A DNA stretch of 64,000 nt from NCBI GenBank assembly GCA_014871385.1, contig CM026425.1, positions 7,479,243-7,543,242 on the forward strand, in the 5' to 3' direction. Below, piece by piece: positions 21,801 to 34,339 of this stretch (within the stretch, counting starts at the first letter, position 1; each line of letters begins with the position of its first letter). The notes below the pieces were generated by a model, which worked only from the letters and a program-made list of their open reading frames with translations, did no database searches and was not told where the DNA came from. The DNA is from Ceratodon purpureus. Taxonomy: Eukaryota > Streptophyta > Bryopsida > Pseudoditrichales > Ditrichaceae. The position numbers and the translations under genes were made by a program.

Positions 21801-23625
21801 ATTTGGAGCTTTCGAGTGAAGCTCACATACTTTATGGCGACGATGGTAATGCTTGGCCGTGCTAAGATCGGCTTTGCAACCCTCTGCCTGGCACATAGGG
21901 ACTTGAGACCCAGGTGATCCGGCACGATGCCGCTTTCCAAGCCGATTTGCAGCAGTTTCTTCGGTGGAGAAGTAGGTTCGCACACCGAGGTTGAGCCCAA
22001 TTCGGGCATGCCCATCATTCATCTTCGTCAACACAAAGTTCAATCAGGTATGATTAACACAAACAAAAACCATAGTAACTCAACTCTTCGCAGATCAACC
22101 TCAAACGATATGACGATCCTGACAAACTTCAATTGGAGGAAGTTGCACAAAAACTGCTTACAGCCTGCATCTATCATGCATAAGTACTTGAAACACATGT
22201 GCACATGAACACCATACTGTAAAGTCTCCCTCACTCATGACTGTCCTTCGAATGGATTATTAAACAAACACTACTACGACTCTCAGCAAGTCCTGCTGCT
22301 ACTAAAACAGGTTGACAACAAAATCAGTGCTGGACGTAGTGAGGACAAGATCGGTAAATATAAACTTAGATAGTAAGAACTCCTATCCTTGCCAGCTTGC
22401 CGACGGAAACCAAGAAAATGTTCAATTACTCACGCCGAAATCAGCGATGCAGGCAAGGATAGAACTAATTACACACGAGCAGCACATGCGAATTCAGATA
22501 TCAGATATCCAGAAATCAATCCCAAAAAAAGAAATAAATGAATAAAAAATAAAAAAGAAGAACCATACAGCTCTGAGCTATCCCGATCCGTACACTCCCA
22601 AACCTGACATACATGCAAGCATGAAAGTAATACAGCAGATAAACACATAAACGCGCTCATCACACTTAAAAGCATGCAAGAGATTCTTACGACTCCTCGC
22701 GCTTCCAATGCCCCAAAACAGACAAATGCATGCATCTATCTATGTATCCTACCTCCTCTCTCTTCACATGATGATCGTGCATCCCATGTCCAAAGAACTC
22801 GCGCCGCCGTTGATCGAAGCTGCGCGGGTCATTGTCAATGCCTGTGCCGCTCGTAGCTGCAAGCCCCGGGATACCAGATGCTCCCAGGACACTGTGGAGG
22901 TTTGATGACGAGAGCTGGGCAGATCCGTCCAAGGATCCGTAATTCCGGATCCCCGCGGAGCTGAATATCCCCAATGTGTGGTTGTTTGTAAAGTTGGATG
23001 GTAGGCCGGCGGACAACATACTGATATTACTGTAAGACGCTCGGAGACTCGACATTGGGCCTGTCCACATTCAACACCACTTCGTCAGACCACCACCAAC
23101 ACCACCCGTCACAACCTACCCTGGACTCATCTCTACTCAACCATTCCCCAGGCCTTCAATCTCCAAGCGTGTTAGTACTGCTCCTGTACCATGCTTTACA
23201 AATGCAAACATTTAGGAAACGCTTCCAACATATAGAAAGCGCTTCCTAGTAACATTCTACATACACCCCCTGGGCTCAGAGCATATCCCACTTACATACA
23301 GGCATCTAATATTCCGGCTACAATACTCTGTGAATCAACATCATGCACAAGTCATAAGTCACAAGTCTCAAGTCAGGGCTGCACCTCCGGATAACTGGTT
23401 CTTCATCATGCGATCTCCATCACCGCCCGGCCCGTCCGTTGATCCTCCACCACCAGGGTGCTGCGCCAGAATCATTGGATCCCACTCCCACTCCAGGCGG
23501 TTCGCACTGCTGTACTGGTTCGAGCTCTGGTCGAGGGCACTACCGACTGCACCTGGGTTGTCCCAATTCTCTGTTGACCAGCTGGGGTCGCCTTGCTGCT
23601 CGTTGGTATTTGCAGAAGGGTTCAT
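18850..23625 (-). CDS. SBP-box (SPL) transcription factor, SPL8-like clade (SPL gene 2)
   Basis: Minus-strand coding exons, in order: 23625-23385, 23060-22753, 22022-21754, 21420-21260, 20551-20211, 19805-19530 and 19305-18850, giving 683 codons plus TAA. All six introns are GT-AG and the phases agree. The frame is open upstream of the ATG at 23625 but contains no earlier ATG. SBP domain at residues 226-301: finger 1 uses C227, C232, C249 and H252; finger 2 uses C268, C271, H275 and C287; the nuclear signal KRSCRKR...RRRRK spans 284-300. [11 protein letters not shown] and [12 protein letters not shown] match the SPL8 type, as does [12 protein letters not shown] just before the domain (190-201). 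Other motifs: LEWEWDP (44-50), D-S-K at the exon 4/5 junction, and LSLSSLGG (451-458). The C-terminal half is rich in Ser, Gly, Gln and Asn. The miR156 consensus is absent, as expected for this clade, which acts in reproductive and meristem development. It is convergent with SPL gene 1. Confidence 0.93.
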
Positions 23626-26600
23626 CCCATATACTACCAGGGGATGGTAGACAGGTGTCTTCTCGATGGTTTCAGAAGACAGCTGGATGACAAGATTGAG
23701 TGACAGGGGAGAGAGAACACGCCAAGTACAGATAACGTCCTACAACTTATAACACACTGTACGTAGTAGTAATCGCTGAGGTGATCGTCTGTGTACACCT
23801 CAGTAACCGATACAAATAGGGTTCTACAGAGGTGTCACATACAGCTAGCGATAGGGCTTTAACGTAGTCCCAAATCGATTTACTTATACAGGTAGCACCC
23901 TCTATTTAGGAACAGTAATAACAGTTTATCGTGATCCTTATCAAGGGATATCTGAAAAGGCAGCTGATGATGCACATCAAGTTCACCTGTGGCTCCACCA
24001 CTACTTCTGTTGTGGAGTCAAGCGAGCGATGCTGCAGTTTATCCCTCACAGAACCTGCGTTTTGTGCTAACCTGCTACTAAATTACAAGCGAAATAGAAA
24101 ACGAGGGTCCGGAAAGATGCCAAACCTTTTCAGAGGTCTGGAACTAACGGCGTGCGCAAGCTCTCCCAGTCTGAAGGCGCTCAATCAATTAAGTCCCGGA
24201 TCGTTAGAAGAAGTGCGCTCAAGTAGAGGACTTCAGGTAGCTGGATCGATCAGGACTGAAGGGCAGAGCTCGAGTAATTCCGCTGTGATAAGCTGAGTAA
24301 ATTAGTGCTGGTGAGGCCCCTGCACTAATATCAGAATAGAATTGCTCTCTAATGGAATGAACTTCTCTCCAATGACTAGAGCTTGATAATTAGAGATATA
24401 ATTAAGTGGTACTCATTCTTAAGCTTGAACCACAAACCTAGTCTTACGAAACCACTGATAGGGGTGGTGGCTGAGGGGACTGGTTCAGCAGCACTGGAAA
24501 TGGCTGTGGGGGTGGAAGCGAGAGGAGTATGAGTAAATGGAGCAAAAAAAGATGGCCAGCCACCAGGAAGGGCTTGCTTATTTCACTTGGGGAAGAATCT
24601 GTGTTCTGTTGCATTTGTATTTCCCCTTTGAAATCATGAATTGCAAGTTAAAATTCCTGTTTAGAAAGATCTATCTTGTTGCATGGCTGTCGAGTCAGGC
24701 AAGATGAACTTGCTCTCCTTCGCTGAATAAGTTGTTGAAGGGTCAATGCTGCGCGGCCGCACCTGTCACCATTCAAAATGAGATGTTGAAAGGGTGAATG
24801 CTTACATCCGTACAAAATGAGATGTTGCATTTATATTGATAGAAGCAGTGCACTCAGCAATTAAGTGACTAGTACTTGCAAGGCTTAAGCGATCAAGGAT
24901 TGTGAACGTTTGAGGACTACAAATTCTCCAAGAACAAAATATTGTCAGATGTTTGCTCACTAATCATTAGAAGTATTATCTCTTGTTCCATGTTTTCTGG
25001 TGAAGCGTGTTTTACCAAGCAGTTTGGAATAAACAAACAACTACACATGCACCCCAAACAATATGCTGCAACGATAATAATTCATGTTCAGAACCATACC
25101 TGCACAAAGTATCCGTGACAGCACGATCGATCACCCTGGAGCCCTCAGCGAACACTGTAGAGGAAAAGCTGCAGCTGGATGAAGCTATAAAACCGGGATT
25201 CGAGTATTGATATTCCAGGATTGGAATATCGAGTACAGGAGTTGCACGCTCAAATATGTCATAGGTGGATAAGACCATGAAGCTGGTTGTCTACCTTCAT
25301 AAGCCCCGGTATTTAAATGACTACGTTTGTAACCTCATGCCACTGGCAACCTTATTTTCCCTTCGCCTCGCGGCAGCAGCAGCACAACAGGATTAAGAGG
25401 AATACACCTCTTGATCCGGGATCTCCAAGTTTCACCGTCTTGCATTTGTTCTCCGTAGGATATGAAGTTTTTGTCTATCCACCGTTGTGTTACGAAGCCT
25501 TGTACAAGTAGTCGGCCAAGTCGGTGCAATCCGCTTAATCGTTCAATGCGACTGATCTAATGTAACACATCTCCTCAACTGAATGGCAAACGGAGAAGGG
25601 CATCGCCAGCGATTAGGCACTGACGTGTTTGTACTCCAGTTTCACTTCATGCTTTACGCTTGCCTCCGAAGACTCTGTTGGTCAAAACATCACCAGGGGA
25701 AACACTAAAATGTTAGTCCTTCCTCCAAAATATCAACTATGATTTACAACTTATCATGTCCTAATACTGCCCGGGCTTTTAGGGAAGCCTGGAATCAACT
25801 GAATTATCTTCTGCATGCCCTCCACAGATTAATAATTGCAGGGCGTTAGCTTGATAAACGCTGGAAGGGCTTCAAGGCCCATCCAGTTGAATTTGAGAAG
25901 ACACTCTCAGGTGAGACTACTTAGCTGAAATATATTCAAGTGAGCCGACGCAAGCTCCTAATGCGGCACACGAGTTGTTAGACTATCCACGAGTCTAATC
26001 TCTGAGAAGCAAACGATACCATATTCCCAAGAAGCAGTTTGCTTTTTTCTCGCTTAGAGTGGCTTAACGCTGTTAATGAACTGAAGCTAATCATTCTGAA
26101 TTTCAATGTCGCTCACTTGAGGTGACAATGAAGAACCCACCACTTGATACGGGCGTTACAGTTTGTTCAAAATATGGCAGCATGAGCTTCTCTACATGCT
26201 AAAGGAAGCTTTCTTCGCCCTTAATCAGGAATTAGATTCTCTTTCGGCAAATACACTTAAGGATGGTCTGAACGCCGTTCCAATCTTCCAGGTAATCATA
26301 TTCTAGCTCATCGCTGTGCTTAGAAAAGAACTGGTCTGTATATTGCATCCGACCGTCCTCATAAATCAGTGCATGACTCGAAAAAGCTATTAGATATTCC
26401 TACTAGCCCATGACTGAGTCATAAACGGCTATCGTCCACGATTTCTTATCAACACGAGCATCGCTGCACTTGCGAAAAATTACAAATCAAACAGCACGAG
26501 TAATTCGAGCGTTTCAAACCCCTGAGACTGATACCTTATCCACCAAAGAGTCTCGACGGTTACTGTACAACTGCTGCTCGCTACTTGTAGACAATCAAGT

Positions 26601-27300
26601 TCACCCGCACCGATTGCGGGCTCTCAAAGCCACTTCAGAAGCTAAGTATGCAGCTCCTGGGTCGATGTAAAAATTGTGTATCCCTTTTCTCGCGGTACAT
26701 GAAAACTAAACAACCGACCTGATCACTGTATGCTGTGATGTACCGGCCTTGCACTCTCCATGTTCCCCTTCCTTCCAAGCCGCCTTCATGAAGGCTGGTT
26801 CTATGGCGAGACCTCTACAACAGTCTACTTCCCGATATCTCCAAAAAACCGTAACTGTCTACTACCACCCTTTCCTCACCTTGAATCGAAGCAACAGCCG
26901 CTTACAAGAGCCTCACTGGAATCAACCTTTACCACTAAACAGGAAACACTAATACTCAACGACCTTACCAAGTCCCTAGCACGAAATCCGAAACGTCCAC
27001 AGCGTTGGGAGGCTCAAGTTTCAACCTTCCACTTTCGTTACCACGCCCAACACCCTCACCCTCGCGACTACCATCAGCTCACGACCAGACAAAAACGACT
27101 CTTCAGAATTTACAAGCCCCAGTTTCCAGACCACCCCTGGCTCCCAGCTCCCTTACAAAAGACCAGATTTTTGGAAAACTAAGCGCCACGATTTTCGAAA
27201 AACTCAACCTGTACATGTACCACAGAACCGAGGCTGCGCCGTCGAACTCCCACTCCACGAGCTCCTGCACAAGCCTCCCCGTTTAGCTCTTACTCAAAAA
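23626..27300 (-). other. Upstream region of SPL gene 2, no separate gene seen
   Basis: Mid-GC, apparently single-copy sequence. It probably holds the 5' UTR, any leader introns and promoter of SPL gene 2, which reads leftward from here. Several short frames exist on both strands, but none has a recognisable domain. I cannot place a transcription start or TATA element with confidence. Confidence 0.45.
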
Positions 27301-27386
27301 CCCAACCCAACCTCACCATGCAACAAGTGCACCATCATCGCACACGATCTCAACCCATGTCCCGCCCCTCCCCACTACTCTACCCC

Positions 27387-27418
27387 CTCCCTCCCTCCCT
27401 CCCTCCCTCCCTCCCTCC
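27387..27418. repeat. (CTCC)n microsatellite
   Basis: Eight consecutive CTCC units within the GC-rich block. Confidence 0.9.
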
Positions 27419-28093
27419 AACAAGCTCTTCCCCCTCTAAGCCTCTAAGCTTCCAGCCCAGCCCGCAATGATCCCCCCGTACTACTACCAGTCCGAACCCA
27501 GGCCTTCTCACCTCTAGTCCTCCGTGCAGCAAAATCCCGAGTAGCTCCTGTGCAATACCTCAGCGTGTCAGAAATACGTCAAGGCCGCTGGCGCTGCACT
27601 CATGCTGCCAGTCCGTGCCGTGCCACACCACACCACACCACACCACACCTCTCCTCTTCGCCCAGGCTCCGTTCCTTCAAACTTGCGCTATACACTCACC
27701 ACCACCATGTCCAGCTCCTCCTAACCCAGTGAGTAAACTCACTCACTCACTCCCACCTCCACCTCCGATCCCCACTAGCCCACTCCCCTCCCCTCGTGAC
27801 CCCAATGCCGAGAACCCCCCCTCCAGTAGCAGCAGTACGTCTCCCTCCTTTCCTCTCCGCTCCGGTGCGCTCGACCACCCCCACGTTCACTGTTGGTCCC
27901 AACAACTACACACCAGCACCAGCACCACCCCCCACGCAACCTGCAACCTGCCCAGCAGCAGCAGCTCCGTCACCATGGCCAGGAAGGAACGAATGAACGA
28001 ATGAACGCCCTCTCCAACGCTGCCTGCCTGCCTGCCCGCCCGCCCGGCAATGACCCGAATGACCCGAGTGATGATGTGTGCTCGCCGTCGCCT

Positions 28094-28121
28094 GCCTTGC
28101 CTTGCCTTGCCTTGCCTTGCC
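28094..28121. repeat. (CCTTG)n microsatellite
   Basis: About five tandem CCTTG units, preceded by CTGCCTGC repeats near 28020. Confidence 0.85.
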
Positions 28122-28173
28122 TGGGCTTCGCTACTCACTAATGCCAGTGTCCACTCACTAACATGGGCTGCGC

Positions 28174-28194
28174 TAGTGAGTGAGTGAGTGAGTG
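28174..28194. repeat. (GTGA)n microsatellite
   Basis: Five GTGA units. A reverse-complement run (CACT)n lies at 27737-27752. Confidence 0.85.
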
Positions 28195-28684
28195 GGAGGG
28201 AGGGAGAGTGTGTGTTGGTGTTTTTTGGGGGGATGAGACCGGGTCAGCCGGCGGAGAGGGAGGGGGGGGGCGAGGGGGGGTGTCGGGATGATACCTCTTC
28301 CGCTAGCCTACGCTGGTCGGAACGGAACGCGGAAGGAAGCGCTGCCATTGGCTCCCTGGCTCCTGCGCCTCGCCCCCGTCTTCCGCTGCCCCTGGCCAAC
28401 CCTGTTGCCGTCCTCCTGTACCTGCCCCCCCCCCCCGCTGCCCGGCTGCTTCTTTTCTTTTCTTTTTCTTTCTTCGGCCCCGGGTTCCGGGTCCAGGGTG
28501 CCAGCCCGTCCGAATATTTGGAATGAAATATCTGCCTCCCTCCCTTTCACATCCCCTTCCCTTGACCGCGGTGAAACCACGAAACCGAACCCTCCATATG
28601 GGAATGAATACTTTTTTTATTTTTTTAGTTTTTTTTACTTAATTTTTAGGAGAGAAGTAATTAACAGATGCCGAGCTGGAAATA

Positions 28685-28718
28685 TTTTATTTTTATTTTT
28701 ATTTTTATTTTTATTTTT
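28685..28718. repeat. (TTTTTA)n microsatellite
   Basis: Repeated TTTTTA units. Similar TTTTTATTTTT runs recur at about 28838-28855. Confidence 0.85.
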
Positions 28719-28781
28719 GAAGCAAATGTGCATTTATTCCACCACAAAGAGACCAAAACGAACGATTTTTTTTATTTTTTT

Positions 28782-29000
28782 ATTGTTTTGACACATATGA
28801 ATAGTGCGTTATGAAACCCAACACGGAATGAATAGTTTGATTTTTATTTTTATTTTTTAATGGTTTTGGTTTTGGCACATGTGAATAGTGTGTTATGAAA
28901 TCCCCCATGCTAATGAAAATTTTGTTTGTTTGTTTGTTTGTTTTTATTTTTTTGATGGTTTTGGTTTTGGCACATGTGAATAGTGCGTTTGGGGTCCCGA
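28782..29000. repeat. Imperfect tandem repeat around TGAATAGTGYGTT
   Basis: Three diverged units share the core TTTTG...CACATRTGAATAGTGYGTTATGAAA (starting near 28782, 28859 and 28957), with a period of about 77-97 bp. Linkers are T-rich, including a (GTTT)n run at 28921-28945. No function is visible. Confidence 0.7.
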
Positions 29001-31258
29001 GGGAAGAGATGGATTGGAAGGCACCGTAATAGGGGGGTGGTGGTCCTTAGACTGGTTTTTTTTTTTTGGGTTTCCTCTCTCCTTGGGATATATTCGTTAC
29101 TGTTCCATTCAGTTTGTATGGGTTGGGGTCAGGAGTGATTGCGTATCTCATTCACATACAGATCTATCATGGTAAAAGTGGATCTCTTTTCTTTCAGTAG
29201 AAGTGAATTTCTTTGCATGGTGTGCAGCAATTGCAGAGCTTGTATACGTTGATAGAGATGGAGTAACTTTAAATAGTCAAGAGAAAAGCAAAGTGAATTG
29301 TGATGTTTCCATAGTAGCCTTATCAAACATTTTTGTCAAATGCCCATGGTAACCCTTTATTGAATTTTTCTTTTAACTATTAGAAGAATAATCTGAATTT
29401 TAATGGATGCTTCTTTTTAGTTTTAGTCTTCAAATTTGGAATTATTGTACAGTAAATACAGAACATCATATCCCTTAGTCAATGAATCAATCACGCATAA
29501 GCCAATTCCATACAAAACCATACATGAAACCTAATTCATGTGTCTTTTTAAAATATGCAACATTTTTTAGTACTTAAAAAAAATTTTATGAATTTTTTGA
29601 AATTCTTCAATTATTTTCTAAGTATGTCTTGACATAATCTACATTTTTGTACTTGTGTATATCTTCAAAAATGCATTCATGGTTTTATTTGATTGTTTTT
29701 GGAAAACTTAAAGACTTAAAATTTGAATCTAATTTTTTTTGCAAATTATGTAAAATTTATATAATTCAAGTATGCTAGATAATGTCGTAGCCAATAATAC
29801 CTAAGGCGCAAACACATAATCATTTATATAAATAACTAACAATCTATATAATGAAAGTGATATTTATACATGACTTTGTAAAGGTATTTTTCACAATAAA
29901 AAAAACAAAATTCTTCAAGTTATTCAACTTATTCTATATTATTATATCACTATTATTTTTAAAATTAAATTTTATTTATATGAAACATTCTATAGTTAAA
30001 ATTTAAAAAAAAACATAAATGCATATTATTTTGAATTAATTCTACCAATTTTAAATTCAAATTTTATATTTTATAAAAATATATAATATTCAAAAAAAAA
30101 ACATTTTATAAAATTTTCAAAATAAATTATAAATATAGTGTGTAAAAATATACATAATGTTGATTTTGTCGAGAAACACAGAACAAATAATTGAGAATTT
30201 TCAAACAACACTTAAGAAATTCTTTAGGTAACAGAAAACATTTGAAAAAACAAAAAATTAGGTTGTATGTAAGGTCTCTTGTGAAGTTCTTACTCATAAA
30301 CAAAAAATAGACACTAGTATTTTTATAGTATACATTTTTGCAAAATTTACATTTTAACATACATTCAATTTATTTTCTTAATCATAGAATATTTCAACTT
30401 TGAAATTGGAAATTAAATAAAATTCAAAAAATATTTAATCTTGAAAACTCTATTGGAACCTAAATTACTTGCAAGTTGAAATTACTTTGTTATTGAAAAA
30501 TAACCTTGAATAAAGAGGTTGCATATTTGTTTTTTACAGCGTACATTTATAATGACTCATAGATTGCCTATGTATTGGCCCAAAAGGCGGTGTTGATTTG
30601 CATAATCTAGTATTCATAGTTTGATTTGCGGTAGTTAATAGGCATAATCTAATATTTATTATTTTTAGAAAGACTCATATAGAAGATTTTAAAATGTTTA
30701 GATTACATATTAGCAACCTCTTATACAGTGGAAGGAACGGTATGTTTTAAAAACACTCTAAATAGATATCAATCAAATTGTTGAAGTCTTTAGAATATTC
30801 TAGAAGTCTAAAGAAGTTACTTAAAAGTCTACAGAAGGTTTTGGAAGTCTTTGGAAGCTTTTGAATGTTAGTATGTTTGTTGACTTTACTATTAAAGATT
30901 ACATGAAACGGTGAGAAAACTTTGATATTTTGTAGAGTGAACATTTTGTACTGAAAGAAGTTTTTTGGGGAAATCTCAAAGATGACAGCATTAAGTATTT
31001 GTAGAAATCATTTCAGAGGTAACAAATGTATTTAGCATACGTGCCCAAATTGTCCACTGAACACAAAATTTCACTTTGGGTACCATAACTATTTTATTAA
31101 ATGTCTAATTGAAAAAATAAATAAATTAATAAATCCCTCAAAGTCCTTGATACGGCCTACATTCACAAAAAGTTTAAAAAATCATGACTTAAATTGAAGT
31201 CACAAGTACATGCCCAAATTCCAAAAAAACCCAAATGTCGATGATTGTTCTTTAGGGG
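29001..31258. other. Extremely AT-rich stretch, no gene seen
   Basis: Long AT-dominated sequence without supportable reading frames or splice structure. The short open frames here are Phe/Lys/Leu/Asn-rich and are explained by composition. The right border at 31255-31262 (AGGGGTTAA) is a terminus of the TTAA-bounded repeat family, oriented opposite to the left end at 34868: about 55 bp running inward from each end are similar (CCCCTAAAGRACAATCATC). The matching far end was not found. Confidence 0.5.
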
Positions 31259-31264
31259 TTAAGG

Positions 31265-31745
31265 CTTTGAGGTTGGCCAAGAAACTTGTCCACCATTGAA
31301 TTCTCCATTAAAAAAAATTGTGACTTTGGTGGCTATGTCATTTTTCATCCATATTTGAAATTCTACATTTGAAAACTCTCAACCAATGTACGGGGAAAAC
31401 CGGCAGCTAGTTACAGATCAGCCGACCAGAATTGAGGTTCAGCCGGTTGAACTTGAATGTCTTAGGCAAATTTCTAGTTGAAAAAATTAAAAAACATCCA
31501 TATATTATATGAGTATCAGACAAGTATCACCCAGATATTGTCAAATTATCATCCAGGTATCATCTCTCTTGAATGAGTTAAGAAAAGAGAGGATATTAGC
31601 TGGGTTGAGTCCAAAATCTCCCCGATAGCTGCTCTCAACCGGAGAGTAAATCTCAACTACACATGAGACTCATTTTCAAATAGTCAAATTGCTTCATTTT
31701 TATAAAATTCATTACTAGTAAATTTTCTATCATAGTCTAAAGGGG
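31265..31745. repeat. Diverged copy of a TAA-type MITE-related repeat
   Basis: It contains the segment GGCTATGTCATTTTTCATCCAT flanked by CCACCATTGAA and CAATTGCTTC-like blocks. Counterparts occur at 39105-39362 and inside the element at 43320-44400, all in the same orientation. It ends near CATAGTCTAAAGGGGTCC, a degenerate version of the terminus CGTAGTCTAAACCGGCCC. The left boundary is uncertain. Confidence 0.45.
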
Positions 31746-33190
31746 TCCTAGGTAGCATAAATAATTTAGTATGACTATTATAGGTTATTGGTAAATTAGG
31801 CAGAAAATAATTGATTACAAGTGTGCCTAATATTTGGAAATTCTTGATCCTATATGCCCAAAAAAAAGTAAAACTTTGGTTATGGTGCTGCCAAAACTTA
31901 CATAAATTTAAATCATATTAAATATGTTCTACAGACTTTCACGTGTCACGAACTTGACAAGAAACCACTTCCACTCGACAACAGTGTAGCACACAACAAC
32001 ATTAATGCAAGTGATTAGAACAAAGTTTAAGGTAAAAGTAGCCGCCATCCTTGATTAATTAACCCTAAACATCTATGAAACTAGATGAATGCCTAACTTA
32101 TATTTAGTCATAATTCAAAACTCCCTGACTTTGACATATCAATTTTTGATCTACCTAACCACTTTTTGCACTTTAATTAACTAGGGCTACGCAATGCTAC
32201 CCACAACCGTTAATAAAAATCATAAGCTATCATATCCTTTGGTACAAACTCCATATTTTTTTAATTTGAATATAAATCAAAAAATTTCACAATGAACTGT
32301 CTGTTGCGGCACTTGCCAAAGAAGTGTGCAGTGTAAATAAATAAATGTATATTTAGGAATTCGCAAGCGAGGCTAGATTGACTACAATCACAACCACGCC
32401 AATGCCTACGCTTTTCAATTCCATTTGTAATTTTTTTGGGTAAAAACCCTCTCCGAGTATCTCGTCGACCAAATTATAGTAAAGTTAAAAACAAAGTTAC
32501 TTCTTTTTTGAATGATGGTTTGGAGTGTGTAAATTCAAAAATTGCTTGAAGAATACTTTGTGAAAAAAAATCCAAAAAAATCAAAAGTAAGAAGTAAGAA
32601 ATGAAAGGTGTTCATATAACAATGAAATAAAATAAAATTTACACAAAAAATGAATGATCTTGAGCTTTGCTTTTTTTTTTAAAAAATATATCAATTTATT
32701 TTTAAATAGTGTTTGAAATAACTTTTGCAATAACCTTTTGAGTAGCAATCTATATATTCTATATAAGCTTTCAAACAACCTTTGAAGTTTCCAAACTCCA
32801 ACTTCAATCTCTTCTTTCTTTTCACGACCATATAAGACTAATAATACCAAAAGACATGACGACAACCACCACCATGACGGTCACGATGCTGACTTTCTTT
32901 CATATTTTTCTAGGGTAAAGCCCCTTCCGAGTTCCTTGTCAACAGAGTTAAAAATCATGAAGACAAAAAAGAAAAATAGAATAAATTATTTTTTGTTATA
33001 TTTGTTATTTTTAAGCCTTTTAAGGCATTTTTACAATTGATTTTGTTAAAAAATAAAAATTGTGGAACTTAATTTTTGGAGGACAAACCTTATTTTTTCA
33101 AAAAAATAATTTGCTCATCATGTGGCCAACCTCATATGGTGTCACGATATGGGTTGCGCCAAACTAAATTTTGTGGGAGAATAGCTATAT
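31746..33190. other. AT-rich stretch, no gene seen
   Basis: No gene supported. TTAACCCTAAAC at 32059-32070 resembles a terminus of the TTAA-bounded family with one C fewer, but no partner was found. The two phrases GTAAA(A)ACCCTCTCCGAGTATCTCGTCGAC (near 32440) and GTAAAGCCCCTTCCGAGTTCCTTGTCAAC (near 32915) are diverged direct copies about 475 bp apart. Confidence 0.4.
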
Positions 33191-34027
33191 AATTGTTATG
33201 TGCTAAAATTATATGTGAGATTATGATATGATTAAAGGTCCGATCATGCTTTCTATAAGTCAATTTTTATAGGATGCAGCTCTAATTTTGGTACAATATG
33301 GACAATTATCATATCTTTCTAACAAGACCATTTGTGCTTCAAAATTCCTCATACTTTAGGAGATATCCGTAGTCAAAGTTTGAAAACACTATTTGGGCAT
33401 GCTCAAATCTGCCCAAAACTACATCATATGCTCAAAATTTGCCCAAAATTAATTAGATCACAAAAACTTCAAAAATTCAACAAAAATTGAGATTTTACTT
33501 TTTTCAAGTTTTATTTTTTTACACGTAAATACAATTTTTAGGCATGATCGCAGTGCTCGGATTTTCAATCCAATATTTCTCAATATGCCTTTTTACTATC
33601 ATAGACCGGCCTTTGTATTTGAATTTGAACATACTTCCATGTGAAAAATTAAGCACTTCTTTAAATATTATAGATAATATGAGGAAAAATAGTGCATAGA
33701 CATATTCCTAACCCACCTAGGAACAAGAATTTGAAGAGCCTCACATCAAATTTGCTTTTGAAACTGGTTTTTTTGGCTTACAAAACACTTGAAACCCATT
33801 TTGCAACAAGGAAAAAAACCTTTTTTCCAACTTAGAAAATTAAGATCTTACAAACGGTAAGGAATTTGAATCTAAGATTTAGAGTACCTATACATGTACA
33901 AAGTAAGGTACTAGATCCTATGGTTATTTTCTCCCAAAATACATCAAAACTTAAAATCTTACACTTTGTATTGAAAGAGTCTAGTTTTGAGGGTTGTTGG
34001 CAGTTATAGGCCTTTCAACTTTAGGGG
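33191..34027. mobile_element. TTAA-bounded non-autonomous element, copy related to 51336-52173 (right end clear)
   Basis: The right end is TTTAGGGG followed by TTAA (34028-34031). Internally it shares ordered blocks with the element at 51336-52173: GATTTTCAATCCAA, CACCTAGGAACAAGAAT, GTTAAGATCT, and AACGGTAAGGAAT or AATGGTAAGGAAT, all in the same orientation. The left terminus is not recognisable, so the start is approximate. Confidence 0.55.
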
Positions 34028-34339
34028 TTAAAACACAACGAAAATGCTTTGATAGAATATGGAGAAAGCTCAAATTTCAATGAGGACAAGGCAATCTCCC
34101 CTACGAGAAAGACTGGAGGACACCTAGGATTCCTTTTCATCCATGAAGCATGACGTGAAGACAATACCTTTGTCATTAGTAATTAGAAGCACATGAGGAA
34201 ATTGCAACTCTATGAACCAATTATCGTCAAGCACATGTCCCATCTCTCTTCCCACTCCCTCCTGCTCTTCTAGTCTGAAGTGGGCCTTATTATAAATCTC
34301 TGTTTCACATTCAAAGCTGCCAAGAGTGGCGCAGAATCA

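Larger units (their letters stand above)
27300..28600. promoter_or_regulatory. GC-rich, microsatellite-rich block, candidate distal promoter or leader of SPL gene 2
   Basis: An abrupt GC-rich block with strand-biased low complexity: (CTCC)n at 27387-27418, CACAC/CCACA runs near 27620-27650, (CACT)n at 27737-27752, AGCAGC near 27955, (CCTTG)n at 28094-28121, (GTGA)n at 28174-28194, and C and G homopolymers near 28260 and 28427. The leader of SPL gene 1 shows a similar GC rise and GAGTGAGTGAG run. On the minus strand this block would be G-rich in the SPL gene 2 sense direction. A role as its start region is inference, because it lies 4-5 kb upstream of the ATG. Confidence 0.3.

Noticed and set aside
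24250-24272. GGACTGAAGGG resembling the start of miR319
   Set aside because: Similarity stops after 11 bases and no convincing complementary arm forms a hairpin nearby.
23931-24296. Plus-strand frame of 121 codons upstream of SPL gene 2
   Set aside because: No ATG at its start, no domain, and it lies in the probable regulatory region of the opposite-strand gene.
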